Of a stretch of DNA of 64,000 bases, positions 42,726-51,756 are shown one piece after another. The DNA is from CAVQRB01 sp963715055 (lineage in GTDB: Bacteria > Pseudomonadota > Alphaproteobacteria > Rhodobacterales > Rhodobacteraceae): contig CAVQRB010000002.1 of assembly GCA_963715055.1 (NCBI GenBank), positions 1 to 64,000 of the forward strand. Reading direction: 5' to 3'. Each line of letters opens with the position of its first letter. The stretch's first letter is position 1. A model generated the notes under the pieces. The model had not been told where the DNA came from, searched no databases, and was given only the letters and a program-made list of their open reading frames with translations. The position numbers were made by a program, and so were the translations under genes.

Positions 42726-44408
42726 TTACTTGTCGTCGCCCTTGAGCGCGGCACCGAGGATATCACCGAGCGAGGCACCGGAGTCCGAAGAGCCATACTG
42801 CTGCACGGCTTCCTTCTCTTCGGCGATCTCGCGTGCCTTGATGGAGACCCCAAGACGGCGTGTCTTGTTGTCCACATTGGTGATGCGCACGTCGACATGA
42901 TCGCCGACCGAGAAACGCTCGGGGCGCTGTTCGGCACGATCACGGGAGAGATCGGAGCGGCGGATGAAGGATTTCATGCCTTCGTATTCCACTTCGACGC
43001 CACCATCCTCGATCGCGGTCACGGTCACGGTCACGATGGAGCCGCGCTTCACGCCGCCCGTCGCTTCGGCGAACTTGTCGCCGCCCACGGCCTTGATCGA
43101 GAGCGAGATGCGTTCTTTCTCGACATCGACTTCGGAGACAACCGCGGAGACCATGTCGCCCTTGCGGTAGTTCTGGATGGCTTCTTCGCCACGCTCGTCC
43201 CAGCTGAGGTCGGAGAGGTGAACCATGCCGTCGATGTCGCCTTCGAGACCAACGAACAGACCGAATTCGGTGATGTTCTTGACCTCGCCGGAGACTTCGG
43301 TGCCCTCGGGATGGGTCTCGGCGAAGACTTCCCACGGGTTGCGCATGGTCTGCTTGAGACCGAGCGACACGCGGCGCTTGGCGCTGTCGATTTCCAGAAC
43401 CATGACTTCGACTTCCTGGGAGGTCGACACGATCTTGCCGGGGTGCACGTTCTTCTTGGTCCAGGACATCTCGGAGACGTGGACCAGACCTTCGACACCG
43501 GCTTCGAGCTCAACAAAGGCACCGTAATCGGTGATGTTGGTCACGCGGCCCATGTGGACGGAGTCGAGCGGGTATTTCGCGGCGACCAGATCCCACGGAT
43601 CTTCCTGCAGCTGCTTCATGCCGAGGCTGATACGATGCGTTTCCTTGTTGATCTTGATGACCTGCACCTTGATCGTCTCGCCGATGGAGAGGATCTCGGA
43701 AGGATGGTTGACACGGCGCCATGCCATGTCCGTCACGTGCAGCAGGCCGTCGACGCCACCGAGGTCAACGAAGGCACCGTATTCGGTGATGTTCTTGACC
43801 ACGCCGTCCACGGTCTGACCTTCGGTCAGGTTGCCGATGACTTCGGCACGCTGTTCGGCGCGGGATTCTTCGAGGATCGCACGGCGCGATACCACGATGT
43901 TGCCACGGCGACGATCCATCTTGAGGATCTGGAACGGCTGCTTGAGGCCCATCAGCGGGCCTGCGTCGCGCACGGGGCGCACGTCGACCTGGGAGCCGGG
44001 CAGGAAGGCCACGGCACCGCCGAGATCGACCGTGAAGCCGCCCTTGACGCGACCGAAGATCGCGCCTTCGACGCGGTCTTCCGCGGCATAGGCTTTCTCC
44101 AGACGATCCCAGGCTTCCTCGCGGCGCGCCATCTCGCGGGAGATGACCGCTTCGCCGCGCTGGTTTTCGACCTGACGGAGGAACACTTCCACCTCGTCGC
44201 CGACGGCGATCTTGGGCTGCTCACCGGGGTCTGCGAATTCTTTCAGTTCGACGCGGCCTTCCATCTTGTAGCCGACATCGATGATGGCCTGGCCCGCTTC
44301 GATCGCGATCACCTTGCCTTTGACGACAGAACCCTCTTCGGGCGTGTCCATTTCGAAGCTTTCTTCCAGAAGGGCTTCGAAGTCTTCCATTGTAGCGTTT
44401 TTAGCCAT
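42726..44408 (-). CDS. rpsA: 30S ribosomal protein S1
   Basis: The 560-residue protein has six S1/OB-fold RNA-binding repeats, seen in recurring segments such as GFTVDLGGAVAFLPGSQVD, YGAFVDLGGVDGLLHVTDM, YGAFVELEAGVEGLVHVSEM and FGLFVGLEGDIDGMVHLSDL. It binds mRNA leaders during initiation. The C terminus (GSSDSGASLGDILGAALKG) is normal. The 307 bases upstream (44409-44715) hold its leader and the tail of the next gene; no separate gene is supported there. Confidence 0.97.
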   Translation of the reverse strand: MAKNATMEDFEALLEESFEMDTPEEGSVVKGKVIAIEAGQAIIDVGYKMEGRVELKEFADPGEQPKIAVGDEVEVFLRQVENQRGEAVISREMARREEAWDRLEKAYAAEDRVEGAIFGRVKGGFTVDLGGAVAFLPGSQVDVRPVRDAGPLMGLKQPFQILKMDRRRGNIVVSRRAILEESRAEQRAEVIGNLTEGQTVDGVVKNITEYGAFVDLGGVDGLLHVTDMAWRRVNHPSEILSIGETIKVQVIKINKETHRISLGMKQLQEDPWDLVAAKYPLDSVHMGRVTNITDYGAFVELEAGVEGLVHVSEMSWTKKNVHPGKIVSTSQEVEVMVLEIDSAKRRVSLGLKQTMRNPWEVFAETHPEGTEVSGEVKNITEFGLFVGLEGDIDGMVHLSDLSWDERGEEAIQNYRKGDMVSAVVSEVDVEKERISLSIKAVGGDKFAEATGGVKRGSIVTVTVTAIEDGGVEVEYEGMKSFIRRSDLSRDRAEQRPERFSVGDHVDVRITNVDNKTRRLGVSIKAREIAEEKEAVQQYGSSDSGASLGDILGAALKGDDK

Positions 44409-44715
44409 GTAGCTTACAGTTTCCTTTGTGCGTGTTTCCGGCCGCGCGGTTGTCTCCGCCGGTCTTTGAATGAAGCGTTCCGATCCGGAGAACAGTACCC
44501 GGAGAACAAACGAAGGGCCGGTTCACACCGACCCTGCCCATTGCTCTGCCGCGAAAGCTGTTCCCGCCTCGTCAACGCTGGCGCGTATATGCCGGTTTCG
44601 CCCCGGGATCAAGCCATCTCGGTCATTCTTTCGCAGCACGGTCCGGCCTTGCGCGCGCAGGCGAGGGCGCTGCTGCCCGCGTTCGTCGCTTCCGGCTATC
44701 CGACAGGCGATCCGC

Positions 44716-45267
44716 TCACAATTCCTGCCCCGGCTTCTGCAACTCGCGCAGGAGATCTTCGTAAAGCCCGTTGCTGTCGCCACCCCCGAAGACATTCGCA
44801 CCGCCCGAGTAGGTGTTTCCGTAGGTCATCGCCACGCCCACGGTCTGTGCCAGCCCCGAGACGAACTGCTCGGGCTGTAGCGGCGAGAGCGGATGGATGT
44901 AGACGCCCCAGAGCTTGCCCTTCGCGATGGCGTAGCGGGCATCGAGCGCGCTGTCGAAATTGGCCTGCATGAGCCGCATGAGTTCCGCCGCCTCGATCCC
45001 TTCCGCCGAGCGGATCGGCACCATGGCCCGCATCCGGTCGGCAGCAGGATCGGCGACCACGACGACAGGCACATCAAGAACCGTGAATTCGATGACATTG
45101 CCTTGCAGGTTGGCTTCGGGATCGATGGCCAGAACGATGCGCGCCAGCCCCGGCACGGTCATCGGTGGACCCGTCTCTGGGTCGGGCGACGGTCCCGCGT
45201 CTTGCGCGCTGAGCGCGATAGCGGATCCGAAGGCGATCAGAAGAAACGGGAAGATCAGTCGCAACAT
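44716..45267 (-). CDS. periplasmic YbjN-like protein
   Basis: The 183-residue protein has a signal peptide (LRLIFPFLLIAFGSAIALSAQD) and a domain resembling YbjN / type III secretion chaperone-like folds: VVVVADPAADRMRAMVPIRSAEG, LMRLMQANFDSALDARYAIAKGKLWGVYIHPLSPL. The Gly/Asn-rich tail GNTYSGGANVFGGGDSNG is unusual. The function is unknown. It sits on the minus strand between cmk and rpsA, separated from cmk by a plus-strand gene. Confidence 0.65.
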   Translation of the reverse strand: MLRLIFPFLLIAFGSAIALSAQDAGPSPDPETGPPMTVPGLARIVLAIDPEANLQGNVIEFTVLDVPVVVVADPAADRMRAMVPIRSAEGIEAAELMRLMQANFDSALDARYAIAKGKLWGVYIHPLSPLQPEQFVSGLAQTVGVAMTYGNTYSGGANVFGGGDSNGLYEDLLRELQKPGQEL

Positions 45268-45461
45268 GGCGGCACTCCTTGAAGCATGCTGCCTGAGGCT
45301 AACCGCTCTGCGCGGATCTGGCGACGCACGCTTTGGTGAACGCATAGCCGCCAAAGCGCTGGCCCCAGGATGGGTTTGACGCTAGGGAAAGTGACAATTC
45401 GTTTTCGAAAAGGGCTTTTCTTCTGGAACTCACGCTGGAATCCGCATTCTCCACGGGCGGC

Positions 45462-46109
45462 ATGGTCGGTCATCTCTCCTACCTCTTGCTGGTCATTTCC
45501 ATGCTGATGCGCTCGCTCACCGCCTTGCGGATCCTGGTGATTGCTTCGGCCATGGCCGCCATCGCCTATGATACGATCTGGCTCAAGGATCCGGTCGGCG
45601 TCTTCTGGGAGTCACTGCTCGTCACCGTCAACATCCTCCAGATCTTCCGCGAATGGATGATCGAACGAAGGGTGCGGTTCTCGCCGGAAGAGACGGCCTT
45701 CTTCGACTCGCATCTCGCCTCGCTCAGCCGCAAGGACGCACGCCGCCTGCTCAACATGGGGCTTTGGGTCGATGGCGAGGCCGGCACCGTGCTCACCACC
45801 GAAAACCGGCCTGTCACGCATCTGGTCTACCTGCTCTCCGGGCAAGTCGACATCCTGTGTTCCGGTGTCAAGGTCGGCACCTGCCGGGAGGGCAACTTCG
45901 TGGGCGAGATGTCGGTGCTCGACAAGGCCCTTGCCTCCGCCACCGCTGTCGTAGCCGAACCGTCGCGCTACTGGATGATCCGCTCGGACCGTCTGCAGAA
46001 ACTGCAACAGGACGATCCCGCCATCGCGAACGCCTTCCAGTCGGGCCTCGCCCGCGACCTCAGCCGCAAGATCATCAGCATCAACGCCGAGAAGTCAGGC
46101 GCCGCCTGA
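45462..46109 (+). CDS. membrane-linked cyclic-nucleotide-binding (Popeye-like) protein
   Basis: The 215-residue protein has three closely spaced hydrophobic helices (residues 4-16, 22-40, 48-62) and then a beta-roll domain of the CAP effector type: HLVYLLSGQVDILCSGVKVGTC, EGNFVGEMSVLDKA. No HTH follows. The GNFVGEMS segment corresponds to the phosphate-binding cassette but lacks the usual Arg after Ala, so cyclic nucleotide binding is doubtful. In-frame codons upstream of 45462 (reading LELTLESAFSTGG) look like protein, so the true start may lie near 45420 with a non-ATG codon. It overlaps cmk by 15 bases, tail to tail. Confidence 0.65.
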   Translation: MVGHLSYLLLVISMLMRSLTALRILVIASAMAAIAYDTIWLKDPVGVFWESLLVTVNILQIFREWMIERRVRFSPEETAFFDSHLASLSRKDARRLLNMGLWVDGEAGTVLTTENRPVTHLVYLLSGQVDILCSGVKVGTCREGNFVGEMSVLDKALASATAVVAEPSRYWMIRSDRLQKLQQDDPAIANAFQSGLARDLSRKIISINAEKSGAA

Positions 46110-46724
46110 GCCGCCGCGTCTGGCGTCGATGATCTCGATGGCTGCAGCGATCGCGGCTTCCAGCGTCATCGCGGAGGTATCAAGCGTCACGGCATCCGCC
46201 GCCGGTTTCAACGGCGCGTCGGCCCGCCCGCTGTCGCGCGCGTCGCGCTCGAGCACATCGGCGTGGACTTGCGCAAGGCTCGAAGTTTCGCCCGCTGCCG
46301 CAAGTTCCGCGTGGCGGCGTTTCGCGCGGACCTCCGCGGAAGCGGTGACGAAGAGCTTCGCCTCGGCTTCGGGGCAGATCACCGTGCCGATGTCGCGCCC
46401 GTCGAGCACCGCGCCCCCTGCCCTGCGGGCAAAGCTGCGCTGGAAATCCAGAAGGGCGGCGCGTACCGCTGGAAGGACTGCGACACGGCTGGCGGCTTGC
46501 GCAACTTCGGGGCTGCGCAACTCGCTTGCCTCCAGATCCTCCGCCCGCAAGGTCAGCGCCGCCTCTTCCGGCGCCATGCCGAGGAGCACCTTTGCCCCGA
46601 CCGCGCGGTACAGCAGCCCGGTGTCGAGATGGGCAAAACCGTAGTGCGCCGCCACGGCGCGCGAGATCGACCCCTTGCCCGCTGCCGCAGGCCCGTCGAT
46701 GGCGATGGTGAACCGCTCGCTCAC
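46095..46724 (-). CDS. cmk: cytidylate kinase
   Basis: The 209-residue kinase phosphorylates CMP and dCMP. P-loop IDGPAAAGKGSISRAVA, LDTGLLYRAVG, VLDGRDIGTVICPEAEAKLFVTA and the lid RDARDSGRADAPLKPA are present. The GTG start overlaps the aroA stop (GTGA), the common aroA-cmk coupling. The usual next gene, rpsA, is displaced by two genes. Confidence 0.94.
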   Translation of the reverse strand: MSERFTIAIDGPAAAGKGSISRAVAAHYGFAHLDTGLLYRAVGAKVLLGMAPEEAALTLRAEDLEASELRSPEVAQAASRVAVLPAVRAALLDFQRSFARRAGGAVLDGRDIGTVICPEAEAKLFVTASAEVRAKRRHAELAAAGETSSLAQVHADVLERDARDSGRADAPLKPAADAVTLDTSAMTLEAAIAAAIEIIDARRGGSGGA

Positions 46725-48073
46725 ACCGGGTCGCGGTCGATCTTGGCGCCGAGCGCTGTCATCAGCGGCTCGAAGATGGGAAAGGAGGTGGCGATTGGGC
46801 CGCCGTCGTCCACTCGCACCGGCTTTTGCGACGCCATGCCGAGGATGAGAAAGGACATGGCGATGCGGTGATCGAGGTGGCTGGCACAGGTCGCGCCGCC
46901 CGGCACCTCGCCATGGCCGCGCCCGGTGACGATCCACCAGTCCGGGCCATCTTCCACGGTGATCCCATTGGCGCGCAGGCCAGTGGCCATCGCATCGATG
47001 CGGTCGCTTTCCTTGACGCGCAACTCCTTGACGCCGCGCATGACGGTCTGGCCTTGCGCAAAGGCCGCGACGACCGAGAGCACGGGGTATTCGTCGATCA
47101 TGCTGGCGGCACGCTCGGGTGGCACCTCGATGCCTTTGAGGTCCGGGGAAAAGCGCGCGCGCAGGTCGGCAACCGGCTCGCCGCCCTCCTCGCGTTCGTT
47201 TTCATAGGTCAGATCCGCGCCCATCTCGCGCAGGGTGGTGAAGAGCCCCGCCCGCGTCGGGTTGAGCCCGATGCCCGGCACCAGCACATCCGAGCCCGGC
47301 ACGATCAGCGCCGCACAGACCGGAAAGGCCGCCGAGGAGGGGTCGCGCGGCACGTCGATCTTCTGCGGTTTGAGTTCGGGCTGGCCCGTGAGGGTAATTA
47401 CCCGGCCTGCCTCCGTCTGCTCCACGGTGATCTCGGCGCCGAAACCCGCGAGCATGCGTTCGGTATGGTCCCGTGTCGCCTCGGCCTCGATCACCACGGT
47501 CTTGCCGGGCGCATTGAGGCCCGCCAGCAACACCGCCGATTTCACCTGCGCCGAAGGCACCGGCACCGTGTATGTCACCGGCACCGGGTCCACCGCGCCA
47601 ATGATCGTCATCGGCAAGCGACCACCCTTCCGCCCGTGGCTCTGCGCACCAAAGAGCGCCAAGGGGTCGGTCACGCGCGCCATGGGCCGCTTGTTGAGCG
47701 AGGCGTCACCGGTGAAGGTCGCGGTGATCGGCGAGGTCGCCATTGCTCCCATGATGAGCCTGACGCCGGTGCCCGAATTGCCGCAGTCGATGACGTCCGC
47801 AGGCTCCGCGAAGCCACCGACGCCGACGCCGTGCACCGACCACGTGCCACCGCCATGATCGGTGACCTCCGCTCCGAAGGCCCGCATCGCGCGGGCGGTG
47901 TCAAGCACGTCCTGCCCTTCCAGCAAGCCCGTGATCCGTGTTTCGCCGACGCTGAGTGCGCCGAGGATCAGGGAGCGGTGCGAGATGGATTTGTCTCCCG
48001 GCACCGCTGCATCACCGATGAGCGGGCCGCAGGGACGGGAGGTCATCGGGATCGGGGCGCCGTGGCTGGACAT
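46721..48073 (-). CDS. aroA: 3-phosphoshikimate 1-carboxyvinyltransferase (EPSP synthase)
   Basis: The 450-residue enzyme makes EPSP in the shikimate pathway. Substrate residues are seen in VPGDKSISHRSLILGAL, GDASLNKRPMARV, SAQVKSAVLLAGLN, SMIDEYPVLSV, LRVKESDRIDAM and HLDHRIAMSFL. The overall pattern resembles the class II (CP4-like) type, but the segment equivalent to its Ala-containing NAAT reads NSGTG, with Gly as in glyphosate-sensitive enzymes. It is coupled to cmk downstream and lies 85 bases after trmB. Confidence 0.95.
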   Translation of the reverse strand: MSSHGAPIPMTSRPCGPLIGDAAVPGDKSISHRSLILGALSVGETRITGLLEGQDVLDTARAMRAFGAEVTDHGGGTWSVHGVGVGGFAEPADVIDCGNSGTGVRLIMGAMATSPITATFTGDASLNKRPMARVTDPLALFGAQSHGRKGGRLPMTIIGAVDPVPVTYTVPVPSAQVKSAVLLAGLNAPGKTVVIEAEATRDHTERMLAGFGAEITVEQTEAGRVITLTGQPELKPQKIDVPRDPSSAAFPVCAALIVPGSDVLVPGIGLNPTRAGLFTTLREMGADLTYENEREEGGEPVADLRARFSPDLKGIEVPPERAASMIDEYPVLSVVAAFAQGQTVMRGVKELRVKESDRIDAMATGLRANGITVEDGPDWWIVTGRGHGEVPGGATCASHLDHRIAMSFLILGMASQKPVRVDDGGPIATSFPIFEPLMTALGAKIDRDPV

Positions 48074-48158
48074 GGAGTCTCTCGGGTCTGTTGGACGTTG
48101 GCAGGGACTTAGCGATTGCGCCGCGCAGGGTCCAGCCGAATGTCGGGTGCCGCGCGCC

Positions 48159-48860
48159 TCAGGTCTTGCGGAAGGTAAGGTAATGCGGCCTGCGCCCTTC
48201 GCGGATCGCCTTCTGTTCATAGCGGGTGGAGAGCCAGTCGGGCCAGGCCACGCGCCAGTCGTCCGGGCGTTCGGCCAGCCAGTCGAAACCGGCCTCAGGC
48301 ACTTCCTCCAGCGTCTGACGCACATAGTCCTCGATATCGGTCGCGACGCGAAAGATCGCCCCCGGCTTCAGGACGCGGGCCAGCGGCTCGAGGTGTTCGG
48401 GCGTCACGAAACGCCTACGATGGTGGCGCGCCTTGGGCCAGGGATCGGGGTAGAGCAGGAAGGCGCGGTCGATGGAGCGTTCCGGCAGCACATCGAAAAG
48501 ATCGCGCACATCGCCGGGATGCACGGCCAGATTTGCCACCCCTGCCCGCCGGATCTTGCCCAGCAGCATGGCGACACCGTTAATGTAGGGTTCCGCGCCG
48601 ATGATACCCACGTCCGGGTTCCGCTCTGCCTGGTGCACCATATGCTCGCCGCCACCAAAGCCGATCTCCAGCCAGACGGGCTTGCCGCCGAAGAGACCTT
48701 GCAGGTCGAGCGGCACGCGCTCGGGGTTATCGTCCCAGTCCACGGGACCGGGCGAGAGCTGCGCCAGATCCTCGTCGAGGTAGGCACGTTGAGACTTCTT
48801 CAGGGTCTTGCCCTTGAGGCGTCCGTAGAAATTGCGGCGAGGTCTTTTGGCGTCGGTCAT
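48159..48860 (-). CDS. trmB: tRNA (guanine-N7-)-methyltransferase
   Basis: The 233-residue SAM-dependent enzyme methylates G46 of tRNA. The SAM motif is WLEIGFGGGEHM, with IIGAEPYINGVAMLL, RAFLLYPDPWPKARHHRRR (catalytic region) and STRYEQKAIREGR near the end. It follows metK by 86 bases on the same strand, fitting that both handle SAM. Confidence 0.95.
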   Translation of the reverse strand: MTDAKRPRRNFYGRLKGKTLKKSQRAYLDEDLAQLSPGPVDWDDNPERVPLDLQGLFGGKPVWLEIGFGGGEHMVHQAERNPDVGIIGAEPYINGVAMLLGKIRRAGVANLAVHPGDVRDLFDVLPERSIDRAFLLYPDPWPKARHHRRRFVTPEHLEPLARVLKPGAIFRVATDIEDYVRQTLEEVPEAGFDWLAERPDDWRVAWPDWLSTRYEQKAIREGRRPHYLTFRKT

Positions 48861-48946
48861 GGGCGGCCTTTACCCGGCACTCATCCGTGCTGCAACCGGG
48901 ATTGCGGACTGCACCTGGCAGGCGCGATCCCGGTTCGCTTGCGGTT

Positions 48947-50128
48947 TCAGACCGCGCCTTTAAGCGCCTCGGTCAGGTCGGTCTTTTCCCAGCTGAAGCC
49001 GCCATCCGCCTCCGGCGCGCGACCGAAGTGACCATAGGCCGCTGTACGCGCATAGATCGGCTTGTTGAGCTGCAGATGGTTGCGGATGCCGCGCGGCGTG
49101 AGATCGATGACCTTGCCGATGGCCTGTTCGATGGCGCTGTCGCGCACGTCGCCCGTGCCGAAGGTATCGCAGTAGATCGAGAGCGGTTTCGACACGCCGA
49201 TGGCATAGCTGAGCTGGATCGTGCATTTGTCGGCAAGGCCTGCGGCCACGACGTTCTTGGCAAGATAGCGCGCCACATAAGCCGCCGAGCGGTCCACCTT
49301 GGTCGGATCCTTGCCGGAGAAGGCACCGCCACCATGGGGGGCTGCCCCGCCATAGGTGTCGACGATGATCTTGCGGCCCGTCAGGCCCGCGTCGCCGTCC
49401 GGCCCACCGATGACGAACGTGCCCGTGGGGTTGACCCACCATTCGGTGTCCTTCGTGACCCACCCTTCGGGCAGAACCTCGAGGATATAAGGCTCGACAA
49501 TGGCACGGATGTCAGCGGAGGTCTGGCGCTCGTCGGCATGCTGCGTGGAGAGCACGATGGAACTCACACCCACCGGTTTGCCGTCCTCATAGCGCACCGA
49601 TAGCTGGCTCTTGGCGTCAGGTCGCAACGTCGGCTCGGAGCCATTCTTGCGCACTTCCGCGAGGCGGCGCAGGATCGCATGGGCGTAATGGATCGGCGCA
49701 GGCATGAGTTCCGGCGTCTCCCTGGTGGCGAAACCGAACATGATCCCCTGATCCCCGGCGCCCTCGTCCTTGTTGCCCTTGGCATCGACACCTTGCGCGA
49801 TATGCGCGGATTGTTCGTGCAGCAGGTTGGTGATCTCGCAGGTCGCGTGGTGGAACTTGTCCTGCTCGTAGCCGATGTCCTTGATGCAGGCGCGGGCAAT
49901 GGCGTCGATCCGACCCATGTAGTCGCGCAGCTTGTTCTTGTCCGATAGCCCCACTTCGCCACCGATCACCACGCGGTTCGTCGTGGCGAAGGTCTCGGCG
50001 GCTACGCGTGCCTCCGGTTCCTCGGCGAGAAAGGCATCGAGCACCGCATCCGAAATGCGGTCGCAGACCTTGTCAGGATGGCCTTCGGACACCGACTCGG
50101 AGGTAAAGACGTAGTTTTTGCGGGACAT
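48947..50128 (-). CDS. metK: S-adenosylmethionine synthetase
   Basis: The 393-residue enzyme makes SAM from methionine and ATP. Motifs are SVSEGHPDKVCDRISDAVLD, GAGDQGIMFGFA, GGAAPHGGGAFSGKDPTKVDRSAAY and the two metal-binding Asp positions within them. The start at 50128 was chosen because it follows GGAGC, which is part of the upstream riboswitch; an upstream in-frame ATG would overlap that structure. Confidence 0.97.
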   Translation of the reverse strand: MSRKNYVFTSESVSEGHPDKVCDRISDAVLDAFLAEEPEARVAAETFATTNRVVIGGEVGLSDKNKLRDYMGRIDAIARACIKDIGYEQDKFHHATCEITNLLHEQSAHIAQGVDAKGNKDEGAGDQGIMFGFATRETPELMPAPIHYAHAILRRLAEVRKNGSEPTLRPDAKSQLSVRYEDGKPVGVSSIVLSTQHADERQTSADIRAIVEPYILEVLPEGWVTKDTEWWVNPTGTFVIGGPDGDAGLTGRKIIVDTYGGAAPHGGGAFSGKDPTKVDRSAAYVARYLAKNVVAAGLADKCTIQLSYAIGVSKPLSIYCDTFGTGDVRDSAIEQAIGKVIDLTPRGIRNHLQLNKPIYARTAAYGHFGRAPEADGGFSWEKTDLTEALKGAV

Positions 50129-50132
50129 GAAA

Positions 50133-50180
50133 CGCTCCATTGATCAAAAATTGTGGCGCGCCAGGAAGCCGTTGCACCAC
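50133..50180 (-). promoter_or_regulatory. SAM/SAH riboswitch
   Basis: On the minus strand the metK leader reads GTGGTGC, then AACGGCTTCCTGG, then CGCGCCAC, forming a 7-bp P1 stem. After an A/T-rich linker it continues CAATGGAGCG. GCTTCC in the loop can pair with GGAGC downstream to make the pseudoknot, which covers the Shine-Dalgarno of metK. The core and spacing match the SAM/SAH riboswitch family known upstream of metK in Rhodobacterales. Ligand binding would hide the ribosome site, giving feedback control of SAM synthesis. Confidence 0.88.
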
Positions 50181-50214
50181 GTTCCAGTGTGCTTACGGGG
50201 GTGGACGCAGAGGG

Positions 50215-51756
50215 TCAATCGCTATTTGAGCCATCAGATCGCCGACGTCGGTAGAGGCGGTAGCAAAGCAGACCGGCCAGAAGCAGCCCAAGTGGCGCAT
50301 CCCCGGTCCGGCTGTAGAGCGTGGGCGGCAGGGGGGCGGCAAGCGGGCTGTCGAGAAATCCTTGCATCCCCATCGGCAGGCTGGCGGTGATGCGGCCATA
50401 AGGGTCGATCATCGCCGAAATGCCCGTGTTGGCCGAGCGCATCAGGGGAAGCCCCTGCTCGATGGCCCGCATCCGGGCCTGAGCCAGATGCTGTTGCGGA
50501 CCGGCATATTTTCCGAACCAGGCGTCATTGGTGATCTGGAGGAGGAAATCAGGGCGCTCGGGCGCTGCGTTCACGTCATGGGCGAAAACCGCCTCATAGC
50601 AGATCAGCGGCAGGCCAAGCCCGAGCGGCCCGAAGTCCAGCAGCCGCGGCCCCGGCCCTGCCACGAAGCCCGAGCCGATGATATCGGCCAGCGCCCGCAG
50701 CCCGATCCGGCGCGCCAGGGGCGCAAAGGGGATGTATTCGCCGAAAGGGACAAGGTGGTGTTTGTCGTAAACCTGCGGCGCCCCGGAGCCGGCCCCGAGC
50801 AGAACCATCGAATTATAGAGCCTGCCCTCTTCCAGACGCAGGACCCCCAGGGCCACGGTCTGCGCGCCGGCGGTGGCGGCGATCTGCTCAAGCACAAGTG
50901 CTCCCGGTTCGACAATCCAGGAAATTGCGGTTTCGGGCCAAAGGGTCAGGTTCGGGGCCTGCGCCCCAGGCGCCGGTGCAGCCGTGGTCATCGCAAGTTG
51001 ACGCTCATAGAAGTCCAGCGCCATTTCGGGATCCCATTTGCTTTGCTGCGCGGCATTGGGCTGGACGATTCGTACCCAATGCGGGGTCAGAGTAGCTTCG
51101 GGGCGCAGGATCGGCGCGTGGAGCAAGACCACAGCGACAACCAGCACGCCGCCTTGCGCTGCCCGCAGCAGCATCCGGCGTGATGCCCCCGGCACCAAGG
51201 AGAGCAACCAGGCCAGAGACATCAGCCAGAGGGTGACGCCATGCGGGCCCACCCAGGCGAGGCTCTGTCCGCCGAGCCCGTCGATGCTCGCCTGCGCCGG
51301 GCTGGCCCAGGGAAATCCGGTGAAGACATAGGCCCGAAGCATTTCCGTTGCAGTCCATGTCAGGACCAGCGCCGAGCCGCAGGTGAAAAGGGCACGGGCG
51401 GCCCAGAAGGCAAGGCCCCAGAAGAGCGCCAACCCGATGCTGATCAGGACCAGCGCAAAGGGCGCCATCCAGCCGTGTCGATCCGGATCGATCTGGAACG
51501 GCTCGACGATCCAGGCCAGGGCAAGCGCGAAGTAGCCCACGCCAAAGGCCCATCCGATCGCGGCGGCCTGCGACGTGCGGGCGGTCCGGTCGAACATGGC
51601 GAAAGCGGCGGTCAGGGCAGCGATCAGCGCCAGCGGCTGGTCAAAGGGAGCTTGCCCCAAAGCGCCGAATGCCCCGGCAAGGGCCGCGAGGCCCAGACGC
51701 AGGGCGAGCGGGAGCCGGGCGAAGCTGCCCGCAGAAACGCCGTTCTGGGGTGTCAC
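50215..51756 (-). CDS. lnt: apolipoprotein N-acyltransferase
   Basis: The 513-residue membrane enzyme adds the third acyl chain to lipoproteins. Six or more N-terminal helices are followed by a periplasmic nitrilase domain with the catalytic Glu in TLWPETAI, Lys in YDKHHLVPFGEY and Cys in LPLICYEAVF. One C-terminal helix precedes a basic tail. The GTG start overlaps the corC stop (GTGA). Confidence 0.94.
   Translation of the reverse strand: MTPQNGVSAGSFARLPLALRLGLAALAGAFGALGQAPFDQPLALIAALTAAFAMFDRTARTSQAAAIGWAFGVGYFALALAWIVEPFQIDPDRHGWMAPFALVLISIGLALFWGLAFWAARALFTCGSALVLTWTATEMLRAYVFTGFPWASPAQASIDGLGGQSLAWVGPHGVTLWLMSLAWLLSLVPGASRRMLLRAAQGGVLVVAVVLLHAPILRPEATLTPHWVRIVQPNAAQQSKWDPEMALDFYERQLAMTTAAPAPGAQAPNLTLWPETAISWIVEPGALVLEQIAATAGAQTVALGVLRLEEGRLYNSMVLLGAGSGAPQVYDKHHLVPFGEYIPFAPLARRIGLRALADIIGSGFVAGPGPRLLDFGPLGLGLPLICYEAVFAHDVNAAPERPDFLLQITNDAWFGKYAGPQQHLAQARMRAIEQGLPLMRSANTGISAMIDPYGRITASLPMGMQGFLDSPLAAPLPPTLYSRTGDAPLGLLLAGLLCYRLYRRRRSDGSNSD

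Noticed and set aside
44588..44720. Plus-strand frame starting MPVSPRDQAISVILSQ
   Set aside because: It looks somewhat protein-like but runs into the antisense of the YbjN-like gene with no family match or clear end; it may be a relic, and I could not support a gene.
42897..44972. Very long open frame on the strand opposite rpsA
   Set aside because: It is the antisense shadow of the S1 repeats; the real gene on the minus strand has six recognisable S1 domains.
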